A stretch of 64,000 nt of DNA from Jannaschia formosa (GTDB lineage: Bacteria; Pseudomonadota; Alphaproteobacteria; Rhodobacterales; Rhodobacteraceae): assembly GCF_003340555.1 (NCBI RefSeq), contig NZ_QPLJ01000004.1:1-64000 (forward strand), written 5' to 3'. The translations under genes were made by a program, and so were the position numbers. Of this stretch, positions 30,166 to 39,124 are shown piece by piece. Every line of letters begins with the position of its first letter. Positions within the stretch are counted from its first letter, which is position 1. Under the pieces are notes generated by a model that worked only from the letters and a program-made list of their open reading frames with translations, had not been told where the DNA came from and ran no database searches.

Positions 30166-31280
30166 ACCCTCATCGGCATGACGACGTAGATCGCGCTCCG
30201 GTCGTCGCCTTCCCGCATCAGCGTCGGGTCGCCCGCGTTGTTGAACAGGAAGACGGCGTTCTCCCGGTCCACCTGGGAGGCGATTTCCTGAAGGTACTTG
30301 GCGTTGAACCCGATCTCGAGCTTCTCGTCGGCATAGGCGACGGCCAGCTCCTCCTCGGCGTTCCCCGAATCCGGGGCGTTCACCGACAGGGTCAGCCGGT
30401 CCTCGTCGAGCGACAGCTTCACCGCGCGCGAGCGTTCCGAGGACACCGTGGCGACCCGATCGACAGCGCGGGCGAAATCGGCGGCGTCCACCTCCAGCTT
30501 GCGGGTGTTCGACATCGGGATGACGCGGGCATAGTCGGGGAAGGTGCCGTCGATGACCTTGGACGTCAGCGTGATGTCCTCGGTAGCGAAGCGGATCTTC
30601 GTCTCGGAGACGGAGACCCGGATCTGCGCGTCGTCGTCTTCCAGCAGCTTGCGCAGCTCGCCCACGGTCTTGCGCGGCACGATCACGCCGGGCATCCCCT
30701 CGGCGCCCTCGGGCAGGGGGGCGTCGACGCGGGCAAGCCGGTGGCCGTCGGTCGCCACGCAGCGCAGGGCGCGCCCGTCCTCGCCCTCGGCCACATGCAT
30801 GTAGACGCCGTTGAGGTAATAGCGCGTCTCCTCTGTCGAGATCGCGAAGCGCGTCTTGTCGAAGAGCCGGCGCAGCACCTTGGCATCGCAGGTGAAACTG
30901 GCGTCGTAGTCGGACGTCGCCATGACCGGGAAGTCTTCCTTCTGGAGCGTGGCGAGCTGGAAATGCGACCGCCCCGCCGTGACCGCAAGGCGGCCCGCCG
31001 CCTGGTCTTCGGCGATCTGCACTAGCGCGCCATCGGGCAGCTTGCGCACGATCTCGTGGAAAAGGACGGCGTTGACGGTGGTGCCGCCCGCCCGCTCGAC
31101 CTGCGCGGGGGTGGTGTCGATCACCTCGATGTCGAGATCGGTCGCCTTGAAGGAGACGGTGTCGCCCTCGGCGCTCATCAGGACGTTGGCGAGGATCGGG
31201 ATCGTGTTCCGCCGCTCGACGACCGATTGCGCCTGACTGACCGCCTTCAGGAGCGCGGCTCGCTCGATGGAGAACTTCAT
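30162..31280 (-). CDS. dnaN: DNA polymerase III beta sliding clamp
   Basis: 372 residues from the ATG at 31280 (MKFSIERAALLKAVSQAQSVVERR). It forms the ring clamp that tethers replicative and translesion polymerases, including the DnaE2/ImuB system encoded 10 kb away. Three clamp subdomains are visible. The segment CVATDGHRLA and the closing YVVMPMRV, part of the partner-binding cleft, are diagnostic. Length is normal. A spacer of 123 bases separates it from dnaA, and its stop is fused to the recF start. Confidence 0.98.
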
Positions 31281-31403
31281 TGGGGTGATCCTTGCCTTTC
31301 GGGACGCGCAGAATAGCCGCGTCCGGGGGCGGTGCAACGGGTTTGTCGGAACAGGCTGCGCGGGCCATGGGGCGCGACGCGCGCCTCCAGCCCGCCGCTT
31401 GTC

Positions 31404-32717
31404 TCAGCTCTCCAGCTTGCGCTGCAGCAGCTCCGCATCCTCGGCGATCTGCTGGTCGGTCGCCATCAGCTCCTCGATCTTGCGCACCGCATAGAGAACC
31501 GTCGTGTGGTCCTTGCCGCCGAACTTGCGCCCGATCTCGGGATAGCTGCGCGGAGTCAACTTCTTGGACAGGTACATCGCCATCTGGCGCGGCCGCGCGA
31601 CCGAGCGCGAGCGCCGCGACGAGGTCATGTCGGACATCCGCAGGTTGTAGTGCTCGCAGGTCTTCTTCATGATCTCGTCGATCGTCAGCTTCTTCTCGGA
31701 GGCGCGCAGCAGGTCGCCCAGCACGTCGGTCGCCTGCTCGACAGTGATCTCGCGCTTGACGAGGTCGCCATAGGCGAAGAGCCGCGTGACCGCGCCCTCC
31801 AGCACCCGGATCGAGGTCGAGATGCGGGCCGCGAGGAATTCCAGCACACCGTCGGCGATGCGGAAATCCGGGTGGCGGGCGGCGAAGGTGTCGACGCGAT
31901 GCTGCAGCACGCCGAGGCGCAGCTCGTAATCGGCGGGGTGCAGGTCGACGACGAGGCCCGATTGCAGCCGCGAGGTGATCCGCTCCTCCAGGTCGCCGAT
32001 CTGCGCCGGAGAGCGGTCGGCCGAGATGACGACCTGCTTGCCCTGATCGACCAGTGCGTTGAAGGTGTGGAAGAACTCCTCCTGCGTGCTCTCCTTGCCG
32101 GCGATGAACTGGACGTCATCGACCAGCAGCACGTCGACGGTGCGGAAGAGGTGCTTGAAGTCCATCGTCGACTTGTCGCGCAGCGCCTGCACGAAGCGGT
32201 ACATGAACTGCTCCGCCGAAAGGAACATGACCCGGATCTCGGGCTGCTTGTCGGCCAGCTCCCAGGCGATGGCCTGCATCAGGTGGGTCTTCCCGAGGCC
32301 GACGCCGCCATGCAGGAACAGCGGGTTGAAGGACACACTGTCGCCGGTGGCGACGCGGCGGGCGGCGGCATGGGCCAGTTCGTTCGACTTGCCGACGACG
32401 AAGCTGTCGAAGGTGAAGCGGCGGTCGAGCGGGTTCTCGGTGCGCATCGCGGGGACCGGGCGCGCGGGCGCGGCAGCCGGAGCGGCGGCGCAGACCAGCC
32501 GGGTGGCGGGCGCGCCGGCGGCGGCGACGTGCTGCAGGATCACGTCCGAGAAGTTCTGCACGACCCAACGCCCGATGAAGTCCGTGGGCGAGACGAGGCG
32601 AAGCGTGCCGTCCTCGAGCGAGCGGAAGTCGAGCGGCTCGATCCAGGCCTTGTAGTTATGGGCGCCGACGTCCCTGCCGATGCTGCCCTTCGCCGCTGCC
32701 CAACCCGCATCCGTCAT
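31404..32717 (-). CDS. dnaA: Chromosomal replication initiator DnaA
   Basis: 437 residues from the ATG at 32717, chosen because MTDAGWAAAKGSIGRDVGAHNYKAW matches family starts and has a GGAG site. A second ATG at 32756 overlaps the rhodanese stop as ATGA and would add 13 residues. DnaA binds oriC and opens it with ATP. Domain I covers 1-75, domain III carries Walker A GGVGLGKTHL and Walker B VLLVDDVQF, and domain IV carries the DnaA-box helix GGKDHTTVLYAVRKI. The linker domain II is short and Ala-rich. Confidence 0.98.
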   Translation of the reverse strand: MTDAGWAAAKGSIGRDVGAHNYKAWIEPLDFRSLEDGTLRLVSPTDFIGRWVVQNFSDVILQHVAAAGAPATRLVCAAAPAAAPARPVPAMRTENPLDRRFTFDSFVVGKSNELAHAAARRVATGDSVSFNPLFLHGGVGLGKTHLMQAIAWELADKQPEIRVMFLSAEQFMYRFVQALRDKSTMDFKHLFRTVDVLLVDDVQFIAGKESTQEEFFHTFNALVDQGKQVVISADRSPAQIGDLEERITSRLQSGLVVDLHPADYELRLGVLQHRVDTFAARHPDFRIADGVLEFLAARISTSIRVLEGAVTRLFAYGDLVKREITVEQATDVLGDLLRASEKKLTIDEIMKKTCEHYNLRMSDMTSSRRSRSVARPRQMAMYLSKKLTPRSYPEIGRKFGGKDHTTVLYAVRKIEELMATDQQIAEDAELLQRKLES

Positions 32718-32752
32718 CGCGTCTCGCTCCGCCCCCGTGTTCACTTGCCGCG

Positions 32753-33199
32753 TCATGTCTGGCGCCATGCCAGACCGCTCGCTTTCCATCCGCCCAGCGC
32801 GCCGCGGTGGCCGTCGGGGTCGAGGTCGCCCTCGAAGCCTTCGGCCACGTTCAGGCAGCGGACCGCGACGCCCCGGCCGGCATAGGCCTGGGTCACCGCG
32901 CGGGCGGCCGCTTTCGACCGGACCCCGGAGCGGCAGAGGAACAGCAGCGTCGGAGGCGTGTCCCCGACCCGGTCCATCAGCGCCCCGACGAAGGCCGGGT
33001 TGGGGGACATGCCGGGCCAGGTCTGCCATTCGATCCGAACGACCTCCCGGCCGAGCGCGGAGAGGTCCGGGCCTCCGACGAAGCCCCATTCCGCAGCGCT
33101 CCGGACGTCGACCAGAAGGGCGTCGCCGTCGTCGGACAGAACTTTCCAGGCGCCGCGAGGATCGACCTCGTCGACGGGCCTACCCGCATCCGTGCTCAT
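32753..33199 (-). CDS. Rhodanese-like sulfurtransferase
   Basis: 148 residues, one rhodanese domain. Active-site loop LCRSGVRSKAAA has the cysteine and the Arg-rich CR-GVRS form of thiosulfate sulfurtransferases. The N-terminal phrase LLVDVRSAAEW is typical. It ends four bases into the longer possible dnaA frame (ATGA), so it sits directly at the head of the dnaA transcript. The sulfur donor and acceptor are unknown; a link to replication is only positional, but this neighbour recurs in related bacteria as I recall. Confidence 0.9.
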   Translation of the reverse strand: MSTDAGRPVDEVDPRGAWKVLSDDGDALLVDVRSAAEWGFVGGPDLSALGREVVRIEWQTWPGMSPNPAFVGALMDRVGDTPPTLLFLCRSGVRSKAAARAVTQAYAGRGVAVRCLNVAEGFEGDLDPDGHRGALGGWKASGLAWRQT

Positions 33200-33342
33200 T
33201 TCTCATCCCCGTGCCGGGCGATCTGACTCACCCGTCGCCCTGAGGTAGCCAAGGGGGCGAGAGGCGGCAACGACTCTTCGATCTTGACTCTTTCGAGGAC
33301 CGCAAAGAATCTGTCATATCCTGATCAAGTATTTGAAATTGG

Positions 33343-33373
33343 TAAAGAAAAGAGCCCGCACGGCGGCGGGCTC
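33343..33373 (-). terminator. Intrinsic terminator after rpsT
   Basis: On the minus strand, an eight-pair stem GAGCCCGC / GCGGGCTC with a six-base loop is followed by TTTTCTTT. It lies about 65 bases past the rpsT stop and separates it from the rhodanese-dnaA unit. Confidence 0.85.
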
Positions 33374-33438
33374 TCGAATCTCTTGACTGTGTTTTGCCCG
33401 CTCGATCCGCGTCGCGGAATCGCCCGGAAAATCGCCCT

Positions 33439-33705
33439 TCAGGCGCCCATCGCCTTCACGCGCGAAGCGAGGCGGGACATCTTCCGCGAGGCCGTGTTCT
33501 TGTGGAAAACGCCCTTCGTGACGCCGCGCATCAGCTCCGGCTGGGCGACCTTGAGGGCGTCCGCGGCGGCGGTCTGGTCGCCGGAGGCGATCGCCTCCTC
33601 GACCTTGCGAAGGTAGGTACGGATGCGCGACCGGCGCGCCTTGTTGACGGCGAATCGGCGCTCGTTCTGGCGGGCGCGCTTCTTGGCCTGGGGGGTGTTT
33701 GCCAT
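33439..33705 (-). CDS. rpsT: 30S ribosomal protein S20
   Basis: 88 residues, the normal size. Basic helical protein that binds 16S rRNA early in 30S assembly. The start [17 protein letters not shown] and the phrase [19 protein letters not shown] are diagnostic. It has its own terminator and stands upstream of dnaA on the same strand, the usual alphaproteobacterial neighbour. Confidence 0.98.
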   Translation of the reverse strand: MANTPQAKKRARQNERRFAVNKARRSRIRTYLRKVEEAIASGDQTAAADALKVAQPELMRGVTKGVFHKNTASRKMSRLASRVKAMGA

Positions 33706-34048
33706 GTGATCGGTCCTTCGGATCGGGTCTCAATATGTCGCACGAGAGGCCGACCCCGATGGCCTTGGCAAAGCCAAGGCGGGTCCAATCCGGCCAGAGC
33801 GGGCCTCACACGCATGATGGGCGGCGTCTATGCGAGCCGCGGGGCGCGGTCAAGCGGAGCGAGGGGTGACGGACGGGTGATCCGCGGGTGATCCCGGTCG
33901 GATCTCCGTCCGACGCGATCTGCGCACGAAAGGCGCGTCAGTAATGCGTCTTGGTGCGGGCGCGCTCCGCTCTGGCCGGGTGCCGGACCGCGCGCCGCTG
34001 CGCGGCACGCTCCTCCGCACTGCAGGGGGCCGGCTGCGCCGACTCTCG
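33706..34048. other. 343-base gap between rpsT and the enoyl-CoA hydratase gene
   Basis: The part next to rpsT should hold its promoter, but no clear -35/-10 pair was fixed by eye. The part next to the hydratase stop carries an in-frame open run of 36 codons on the minus strand (34048-33938) without an ATG/GTG start; it is described under findings. Nothing else seen. Confidence 0.4.
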
Positions 34049-34825
34049 CTACTTGTCCCGGAACTGCGGCTCGCGCTTCTCGACGAAGGCGGACATGCCC
34101 TCGGTCCGGTCCTCGGAGGCGAAGAGCGCGTGGAACAACCGCTTCTCGAACAGAAGGCCCTGGGACAGGCCCATCTCCTGCGACTGGTTCACCGCCTCCT
34201 TGACGGCGGTCGCGGTGACCATCGACTTTTCGGCGATCTTGCCCGCCGCGGCCATCGCCTCGTCCATCAGCTTCTTGGCCGGCACGACGCGGCTGACGAG
34301 GCCCGCCCGCTCGGCTTCCTGCGCGTCCATCATGCGGCCGGTCAGGTGCATGTCCATCGACTTGGCCTTGCCCACCGCGCGGGTCAGGCGCTGGGTCCCG
34401 CCGATGCCCGCGACGACGCCGAGGTTGATCTCGGGCTGGCCGAACTTGGCGGTGTCGGCGGCGATGATGAAGTCGCACATCATCGCGAGCTCGCAGCCGC
34501 CGCCGAGCGCGAAGCCCGCGACGGCGGCGATGATCGGCTTGCGGACGCGCATCATCGCGCCCGTCTCGGGCCCGAAGAGATCGCCCATGAAGACGTCGAT
34601 GAAGTCCTTCTCGCGCATCTCGCGAATGTCGGCCCCGGCGGCGAAGGCCTTCTCGGAGCCGGTGAGCACGATGCAGCGCACCTTCTGGTCGGCCTGCGCG
34701 GCGGTCAGCGCCTTGGCCAGCTCGCCCAGCAGCTTCGAGTTGAGCGCGTTCAGCGCGTCCGGGCGGTTCAGCTTGACGACGCAGACGTGGTTGCTGACGT
34801 CGACGTTCAGGGTCTCGTATCCCAT
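34049..34825 (-). CDS. Enoyl-CoA hydratase
   Basis: 258 residues from the ATG at 34825 ([10 protein letters not shown]), with GGAG seven bases upstream. It hydrates trans-2-enoyl-CoA to 3-hydroxyacyl-CoA, in fatty acid or butyrate metabolism. Oxyanion-hole elements AAGADIREM and [16 protein letters not shown] are present. The two catalytic glutamates are E112 and E132 (in GQPEINLG). This makes it a true hydratase rather than an isomerase-only crotonase. No beta-oxidation neighbour here; mutM lies upstream. Substrate chain length unknown. Confidence 0.93.
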   Translation of the reverse strand: MGYETLNVDVSNHVCVVKLNRPDALNALNSKLLGELAKALTAAQADQKVRCIVLTGSEKAFAAGADIREMREKDFIDVFMGDLFGPETGAMMRVRKPIIAAVAGFALGGGCELAMMCDFIIAADTAKFGQPEINLGVVAGIGGTQRLTRAVGKAKSMDMHLTGRMMDAQEAERAGLVSRVVPAKKLMDEAMAAAGKIAEKSMVTATAVKEAVNQSQEMGLSQGLLFEKRLFHALFASEDRTEGMSAFVEKREPQFRDK

Positions 34826-34955
34826 GGGCACGCTCCGCATGTTGCAGCCGGTCCGTCTGCCTGCCCCCGGATCGGGGGGGCGGTCAAGACGTCAGTGAAG
34901 GGGAATGCCGTCGCGGAACCGGTCCCGGGCGCGGATCGGCACGGGCCACGGACGG

Positions 34956-35804
34956 TCATCGCTGGCAGGCGATGCAGTGGAAGGTCGAGCGGCCGGACTG
35001 CACGATCCGGCGGATCGTGCCGGTGCAGTCCTCGGTCGGGCAGGGCGCGCCCGCACGGTCGTAGACCCGGAAGCCGTGCTGGAAATAGCCGAGCGTCCCG
35101 TCCGTCTGCCGATGGTCCCGCAGGGAGCTTCCGCCCGCCCCGATCGCCTCGATCAGCACCTCGCGGATGATCGGGACCAGCGCGGCCACCCGCGGCGCGG
35201 CGATGCGGCCCGCCTTCCGGGTCGGCGCGATCCCCGCGCGGTGCAGCGCTTCGCAGACATAGATGTTGCCCAGGCCCGCCACGACCCGCTGGTCGAGCAG
35301 CGCCGCCTTGACCGGCGTCTGCCTGCCCCCGAAGGCGGCGACGAGATGTTCGGCGTGGAAGTGGTTGCCCAGCGGCTCCGGTCCCATCCGGGCGAAATGC
35401 CGCGACGTCTCCAGCCCGTCCGTCGGGACGAGGTCCATGAAGCCGAAGCGGCGCGCGTCGTTGAAGGTCACGCGGTGGCGGTCGGTATGGAGGACGACAT
35501 GATCGTGCTGCGGCAGCCAGGCGGGGTCGCGGTGGAACCGGCCCAGCGACACGTCGTCGACGACCATGCGCCCCGACATGCCCAGATGCACGACGAGCGT
35601 CTCGCCGGTGTCGAGATAGGCCAGGAGATATTTCGACCGCCGCCCCAGCAGGACGATCCTCGCACCCTCCAGCCGTTCGCGCATGCGCGGCGGGAAGGGC
35701 CAGCGCAGGTCGGGGCGGTTGATTTCCACCCGGGTCAGGCGCGCGCCCTCGAGCGCGGGGGCGAGGCCGCGACGAACGGTCTCGACTTCGGGAAGCTCCG
35801 GCAT
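34956..35804 (-). CDS. mutM: Formamidopyrimidine-DNA glycosylase
   Basis: 282 residues. It removes 8-oxoguanine and Fapy lesions from DNA. N-terminal [13 protein letters not shown] carries the catalytic Pro and Glu; HLGMSGRM and the H2TH segment [16 protein letters not shown] follow. The C-terminal zinc finger has CPTEDC and FHCIACQ, all four cysteines present. Divergent from ubiE with a shared 69-base spacer, the usual mutM/ubiE neighbour pair in alphaproteobacteria. Confidence 0.97.
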   Translation of the reverse strand: MPELPEVETVRRGLAPALEGARLTRVEINRPDLRWPFPPRMRERLEGARIVLLGRRSKYLLAYLDTGETLVVHLGMSGRMVVDDVSLGRFHRDPAWLPQHDHVVLHTDRHRVTFNDARRFGFMDLVPTDGLETSRHFARMGPEPLGNHFHAEHLVAAFGGRQTPVKAALLDQRVVAGLGNIYVCEALHRAGIAPTRKAGRIAAPRVAALVPIIREVLIEAIGAGGSSLRDHRQTDGTLGYFQHGFRVYDRAGAPCPTEDCTGTIRRIVQSGRSTFHCIACQR

Positions 35805-35815
35805 CGGGGGCCTCG

Positions 35816-35843
35816 TTGCAGGCGGGCGCGGGCGCCCTATAAG
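35816..35843 (+). promoter_or_regulatory. Sigma-70-type promoter of ubiE-ubiB
   Basis: TTGCAG at 35816-35821, 16-base spacer, TATAAG at 35838-35843, 30 bases before the ubiE ATG. Confidence 0.55.
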
Positions 35844-35873
35844 TCACCCGGACCAGATGAGGACGCGCGCGAG

Positions 35874-36626
35874 ATGACGCAAGAGACCGGACGGACCACC
35901 CATTTCGGGTATCAGGACATCCCCGAAGAGGAAAAGGCGGGCCGGGTCCATGGCGTGTTCTCGTCCGTGGCGTCGAGATACGACGTGATGAACGACGCCA
36001 TGTCCATGGGCATCCACCGCGTCTGGAAGGACGCGATGATGGACTGGCTGGCGCCGCGCCCGAATCAGCGGCTGCTGGACGTGGCGGGCGGGACCGGCGA
36101 CATCGCCTTCCGCTTCCTCAAGCGCGCGCCGGGGGCCACGGCCGTCGTTTGCGACATGACCGAAGGGATGCTGGTCGCCGGGCGGGAGCGGGCCGAGGCC
36201 GAGGCGATGGCCGACCGGCTGGACTGGGTCGTGGGCGACGCGATGGCGCTGCCCTTCGACGCGGGCAGCTTCGACGTCTACACGATCAGCTTCGGCATCC
36301 GGAACGTGACCCGGATCGAGGACGCCCTGGCCGAGGCCTACCGCGTCCTGCGCCCGGGCGGGAGGCTGATGGTGCTGGAGTTCAGCCAGCTGCCCAACCC
36401 GCTGATGCAGAAGGCCTACGACCTCTATTCCTTCAACGTTATCCCGCGCATGGGGCAGGCGATCGCGGGCGACCGGGAAAGCTACCAGTATCTCGTCGAA
36501 TCGATCCGCCGGTTCCCCGACCAGGCGCGCTTCGCGGACATGATCGCCGGGGCGGGCTTCGGCAACGTCAACTGGCGCAACCTCAGCTTCGGGATCGCGG
36601 CGCTCCATTCGGGCTGGAAGATTTGA
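35874..36626 (+). CDS. ubiE: Ubiquinone/menaquinone C-methyltransferase
   Basis: 250 residues from the ATG at 35874. It adds the C2 methyl group during ubiquinone (or menaquinone) synthesis at the membrane. SAM-binding motif [13 protein letters not shown] is near 62-74. Family signatures are [26 protein letters not shown] and [13 protein letters not shown]. Its TGA stop overlaps the TTG start of ubiB, so both are translated as a coupled pair. Confidence 0.97.
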   Translation: MTQETGRTTHFGYQDIPEEEKAGRVHGVFSSVASRYDVMNDAMSMGIHRVWKDAMMDWLAPRPNQRLLDVAGGTGDIAFRFLKRAPGATAVVCDMTEGMLVAGRERAEAEAMADRLDWVVGDAMALPFDAGSFDVYTISFGIRNVTRIEDALAEAYRVLRPGGRLMVLEFSQLPNPLMQKAYDLYSFNVIPRMGQAIAGDRESYQYLVESIRRFPDQARFADMIAGAGFGNVNWRNLSFGIAALHSGWKI

Positions 36627-38155
36627 GGGGACCTCACAACATCTGGCGGCTGGCCCGGACCGCCGGCACCTTCGAGCGGACGGGTGCGATGGATGTCGTC
36701 CTGGACCAGATGGCGGCGCCGAAGCCGGTGCGGATCGCCGCGCGGGTGCTGGGCTGGCCGTTCCGCTGGCTGGGCTACGAGGGCGACCCGACCCTGCCGC
36801 CGGTGACGCGCGCGATCACGGCGCTGGGGCCGAGCTACATCAAGTTCGGGCAGATCCTGTCGACGCGGCCCGATTTCGTGGGTCCCGACCTCGCCGTGCA
36901 GCTGCGGGTGCTGCAGGACAAGCTGCCGCCCTTCCCGACAGCCGCGGCGCGCCGCGTCGTCGAGCGGGAGCTGGGCGTGCCGCTGGAGACCGCCTTCTCG
37001 GAGTTCTCGGAGCCGGTCGCCGCCGCCTCGATCGCGCAGGTCCACCGCGCGCGCCTCGCCGAGAACGGCAAGAAGGTCGCCGTGAAGGTGCTGCGCCCGG
37101 GCATCGCCCGTGCCTTCCGCAAGGATATCGACGCCTTCTACCTCGGCGCGCGGGTCGTCGAGCTGGTCGCGCCCGGGTCGCGGCGGCTGCGCCCGATGGA
37201 CGTGATCGCACATTTCGACGCCACCGTGCAGCAGGAGCTGGACCTGCGCACCGAGGCCGCCGCCGCGAGCGAGTTCAAGGCGACGACCGCGCGGGACGAG
37301 GGCTTCTCGGTGCCGGGCGTGGAGTGGAACCATTGCGGGCGGTCGATGATGACGCTCGACTGGGCCGAGGGCGTTCAGATGGCCGACATCGCCGCCATCG
37401 ACGCGGCCGGGCATGACCGCCGCGCGCTGGCTGACCGGGTGCTGCAGCTGTTCCTGCGCCACGCGCTGCGCGACGGCTATTTCCACGCCGACATGCACCA
37501 GGGGAACCTGAAGGTCGCGCCCTCGGGGGAGATCGTGGCGCTCGACTTCGGGATCATGGGACGGCTCGACGAGTATACCCGCCGCGTCTATGCCGAGATC
37601 CTCATGGGCTTCATCCGCCGGGACTACCGCCGCGTGGCGGAGGTCCATTTCGAGGCGGGCTATGTGCCCGCGGACCGGGACGTGGACCTCTTCGCACAGG
37701 CCTTGCGGGCGGTGGGCGAGCCGATCTTCGGCATGGACGCCTCGCGCATCTCGATGGGGCGGCTGCTGGCCTACCTCTTCGAGGTGACGGAGCGGTTCGG
37801 GATGGAGACCCGGACCGAGCTGATCCTGCTGCAGCGGACCATGGTCGTGGTCGAGGGCGTGGCGCGCACGCTGAACCCGCACATGAACATCTGGGAGGCC
37901 GCGCGCCCCGAGGTCGAGCGCTACATCCGCGACAACCTCGGCCCGCAGGCCTTCGCGCGCGACCTGTGGCGAACGGCGCAGGTCCTGTCGCGCTTCGGCC
38001 CGCACCTGCCGCAGACCGTGGACGCCGTGCTGCGGCGCGAGCGGGCGCCGGTGACGGTGGTCTCGCGCGACGGCGCGCGGGCGGGCCCGCTGTGGTTCGT
38101 CGCGGGGGCGGTCGCGATGGCGCTGGCGGTCCTCGTGGTGGGCGCGCTGGGGTAG
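36623..38155 (+). CDS. ubiB: Ubiquinone biosynthesis regulatory kinase-like protein UbiB
   Basis: 510 residues, read from a TTG at 36623 that overlaps the ubiE stop. This start gives the family N-terminus [21 protein letters not shown]. UbiB is an atypical protein-kinase-like ATPase needed for ubiquinone synthesis. The modified A-loop [23 protein letters not shown] lysine, HADMHQGNL catalytic loop and ALDFGIMG metal motif are present. A hydrophobic C-terminal anchor ([19 protein letters not shown]) fits. Nothing recognisable follows for 300 bases. Confidence 0.95.
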   Translation: MRGPHNIWRLARTAGTFERTGAMDVVLDQMAAPKPVRIAARVLGWPFRWLGYEGDPTLPPVTRAITALGPSYIKFGQILSTRPDFVGPDLAVQLRVLQDKLPPFPTAAARRVVERELGVPLETAFSEFSEPVAAASIAQVHRARLAENGKKVAVKVLRPGIARAFRKDIDAFYLGARVVELVAPGSRRLRPMDVIAHFDATVQQELDLRTEAAAASEFKATTARDEGFSVPGVEWNHCGRSMMTLDWAEGVQMADIAAIDAAGHDRRALADRVLQLFLRHALRDGYFHADMHQGNLKVAPSGEIVALDFGIMGRLDEYTRRVYAEILMGFIRRDYRRVAEVHFEAGYVPADRDVDLFAQALRAVGEPIFGMDASRISMGRLLAYLFEVTERFGMETRTELILLQRTMVVVEGVARTLNPHMNIWEAARPEVERYIRDNLGPQAFARDLWRTAQVLSRFGPHLPQTVDAVLRRERAPVTVVSRDGARAGPLWFVAGAVAMALAVLVVGALG

Positions 38156-38458
38156 GGCGTGGCCCGGGTTCCCGGGCGGTCGAGCTGTGTCGGAGAGGTT
38201 CTGGGAGGGCGACGCCTGGCCGGATCTCCGCGGGCCGATGCTGGCGTCCGCCATTTCGATGCAGGGTCCGAGATCGCGGCGCTGCGGGTCACTGCGGAGG
38301 TGACGGGCGTCGAGTGGGCGCGGGGCCGCCTCGCCGGAGGCCGCGGGGCCAGGTCACGACAGGCAGGTTCCACGTCCCGATGGAGGATCGCGCCAACGCG
38401 AGAGGCCTGGGGCTGGCCCGTCTCCGCTGCGGCGAGCGGGCCGTCGCCCGGGGTCCGC
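38156..38458. other. 303-base gap between ubiB and flgD
   Basis: Convergent gap. No recognisable ORF product, terminator with T-tract or repeat was seen; open frames here lack ribosome sites. Confidence 0.4.
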
Positions 38459-39115
38459 TCAGGCGCCCGCGCGCAGGAGGTCGAGGCGGTCGGGCGCGAT
38501 GCGGGCGCCGCCGTCGAGGATCAGCTCCGGCCCGGCGGCGGTCAGCGCGACCTCGTCCACCCGCGCGAAGCTGCGCACCGGGCGGGGCGCGAGCGCCTGG
38601 TCCCCGGCGCCTGCCTCGACCTGAAGGCTGTAGATCCCGTCCGGCAGCTGCCCGCCCTTGCCGTCGCCGCCATGCCAGTCGAGATGCGCCGCGTCCGGGT
38701 CGAGGGGCCGGCGCATGACCTCGGCCCCGGCGGCGTCGAGCGCGACGAGCTCGGCGCGGTCCGCGACCTCGGGGATGTCGAAATGCAGCCGCGTCGTGCG
38801 CCCGGGGGCGACGGTCACCGGCCCGTCATGGCGCACTTCGAGCCCGATCCACCCGGCCACGTCCGAGGCGCTGCCGGCGCCGAGCGCGGCACTCATCTGC
38901 GCGAGCAGCTCGTTGGTGCGCACCGATTGCTCGACATTGGCGAACTGCGCGAGCTGGGCCGCGTATTCGGTGCCGTCGGCGGGCTGCAACGGGTCCTGGT
39001 TGCGGATCTGCGCCGTGAGCAGCGACAGGAAGGTGTCGAAATCCGAACTGAGCGCGGCGGTCGACTTCGCCTCGGCGGAGGAGGCGGCGGGGGCGGTGAC
39101 GGGAGAGATGTCCAT
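38459..39115 (-). CDS. flgD: Flagellar hook-capping protein FlgD
   Basis: 218 residues. FlgD caps the growing hook and lets hook subunits assemble. N-terminal segment LSSDFDTFLSLLTAQIRNQDPLQPADGTEYAAQLAQFANVEQ is diagnostic in its phrases FLSLLTAQI and NQDPLQP. The C-terminus has the Tudor/fibronectin-like region with DLDWHGGDGKGG-type phrase (HLDWHGGDGKGGQLPDG). Nine bases past fliK, so the two are one transcript. The other hook and rod genes are not in the window. Confidence 0.95.
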   Translation of the reverse strand: MDISPVTAPAASSAEAKSTAALSSDFDTFLSLLTAQIRNQDPLQPADGTEYAAQLAQFANVEQSVRTNELLAQMSAALGAGSASDVAGWIGLEVRHDGPVTVAPGRTTRLHFDIPEVADRAELVALDAAGAEVMRRPLDPDAAHLDWHGGDGKGGQLPDGIYSLQVEAGAGDQALAPRPVRSFARVDEVALTAAGPELILDGGARIAPDRLDLLRAGA

Positions 39116-39124
39116 CGCGGGGTC

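Noticed and set aside
33501-33509. DnaA-box-like TGTGGAAAA
   Set aside because: Lies in conserved rpsT codons and is single.
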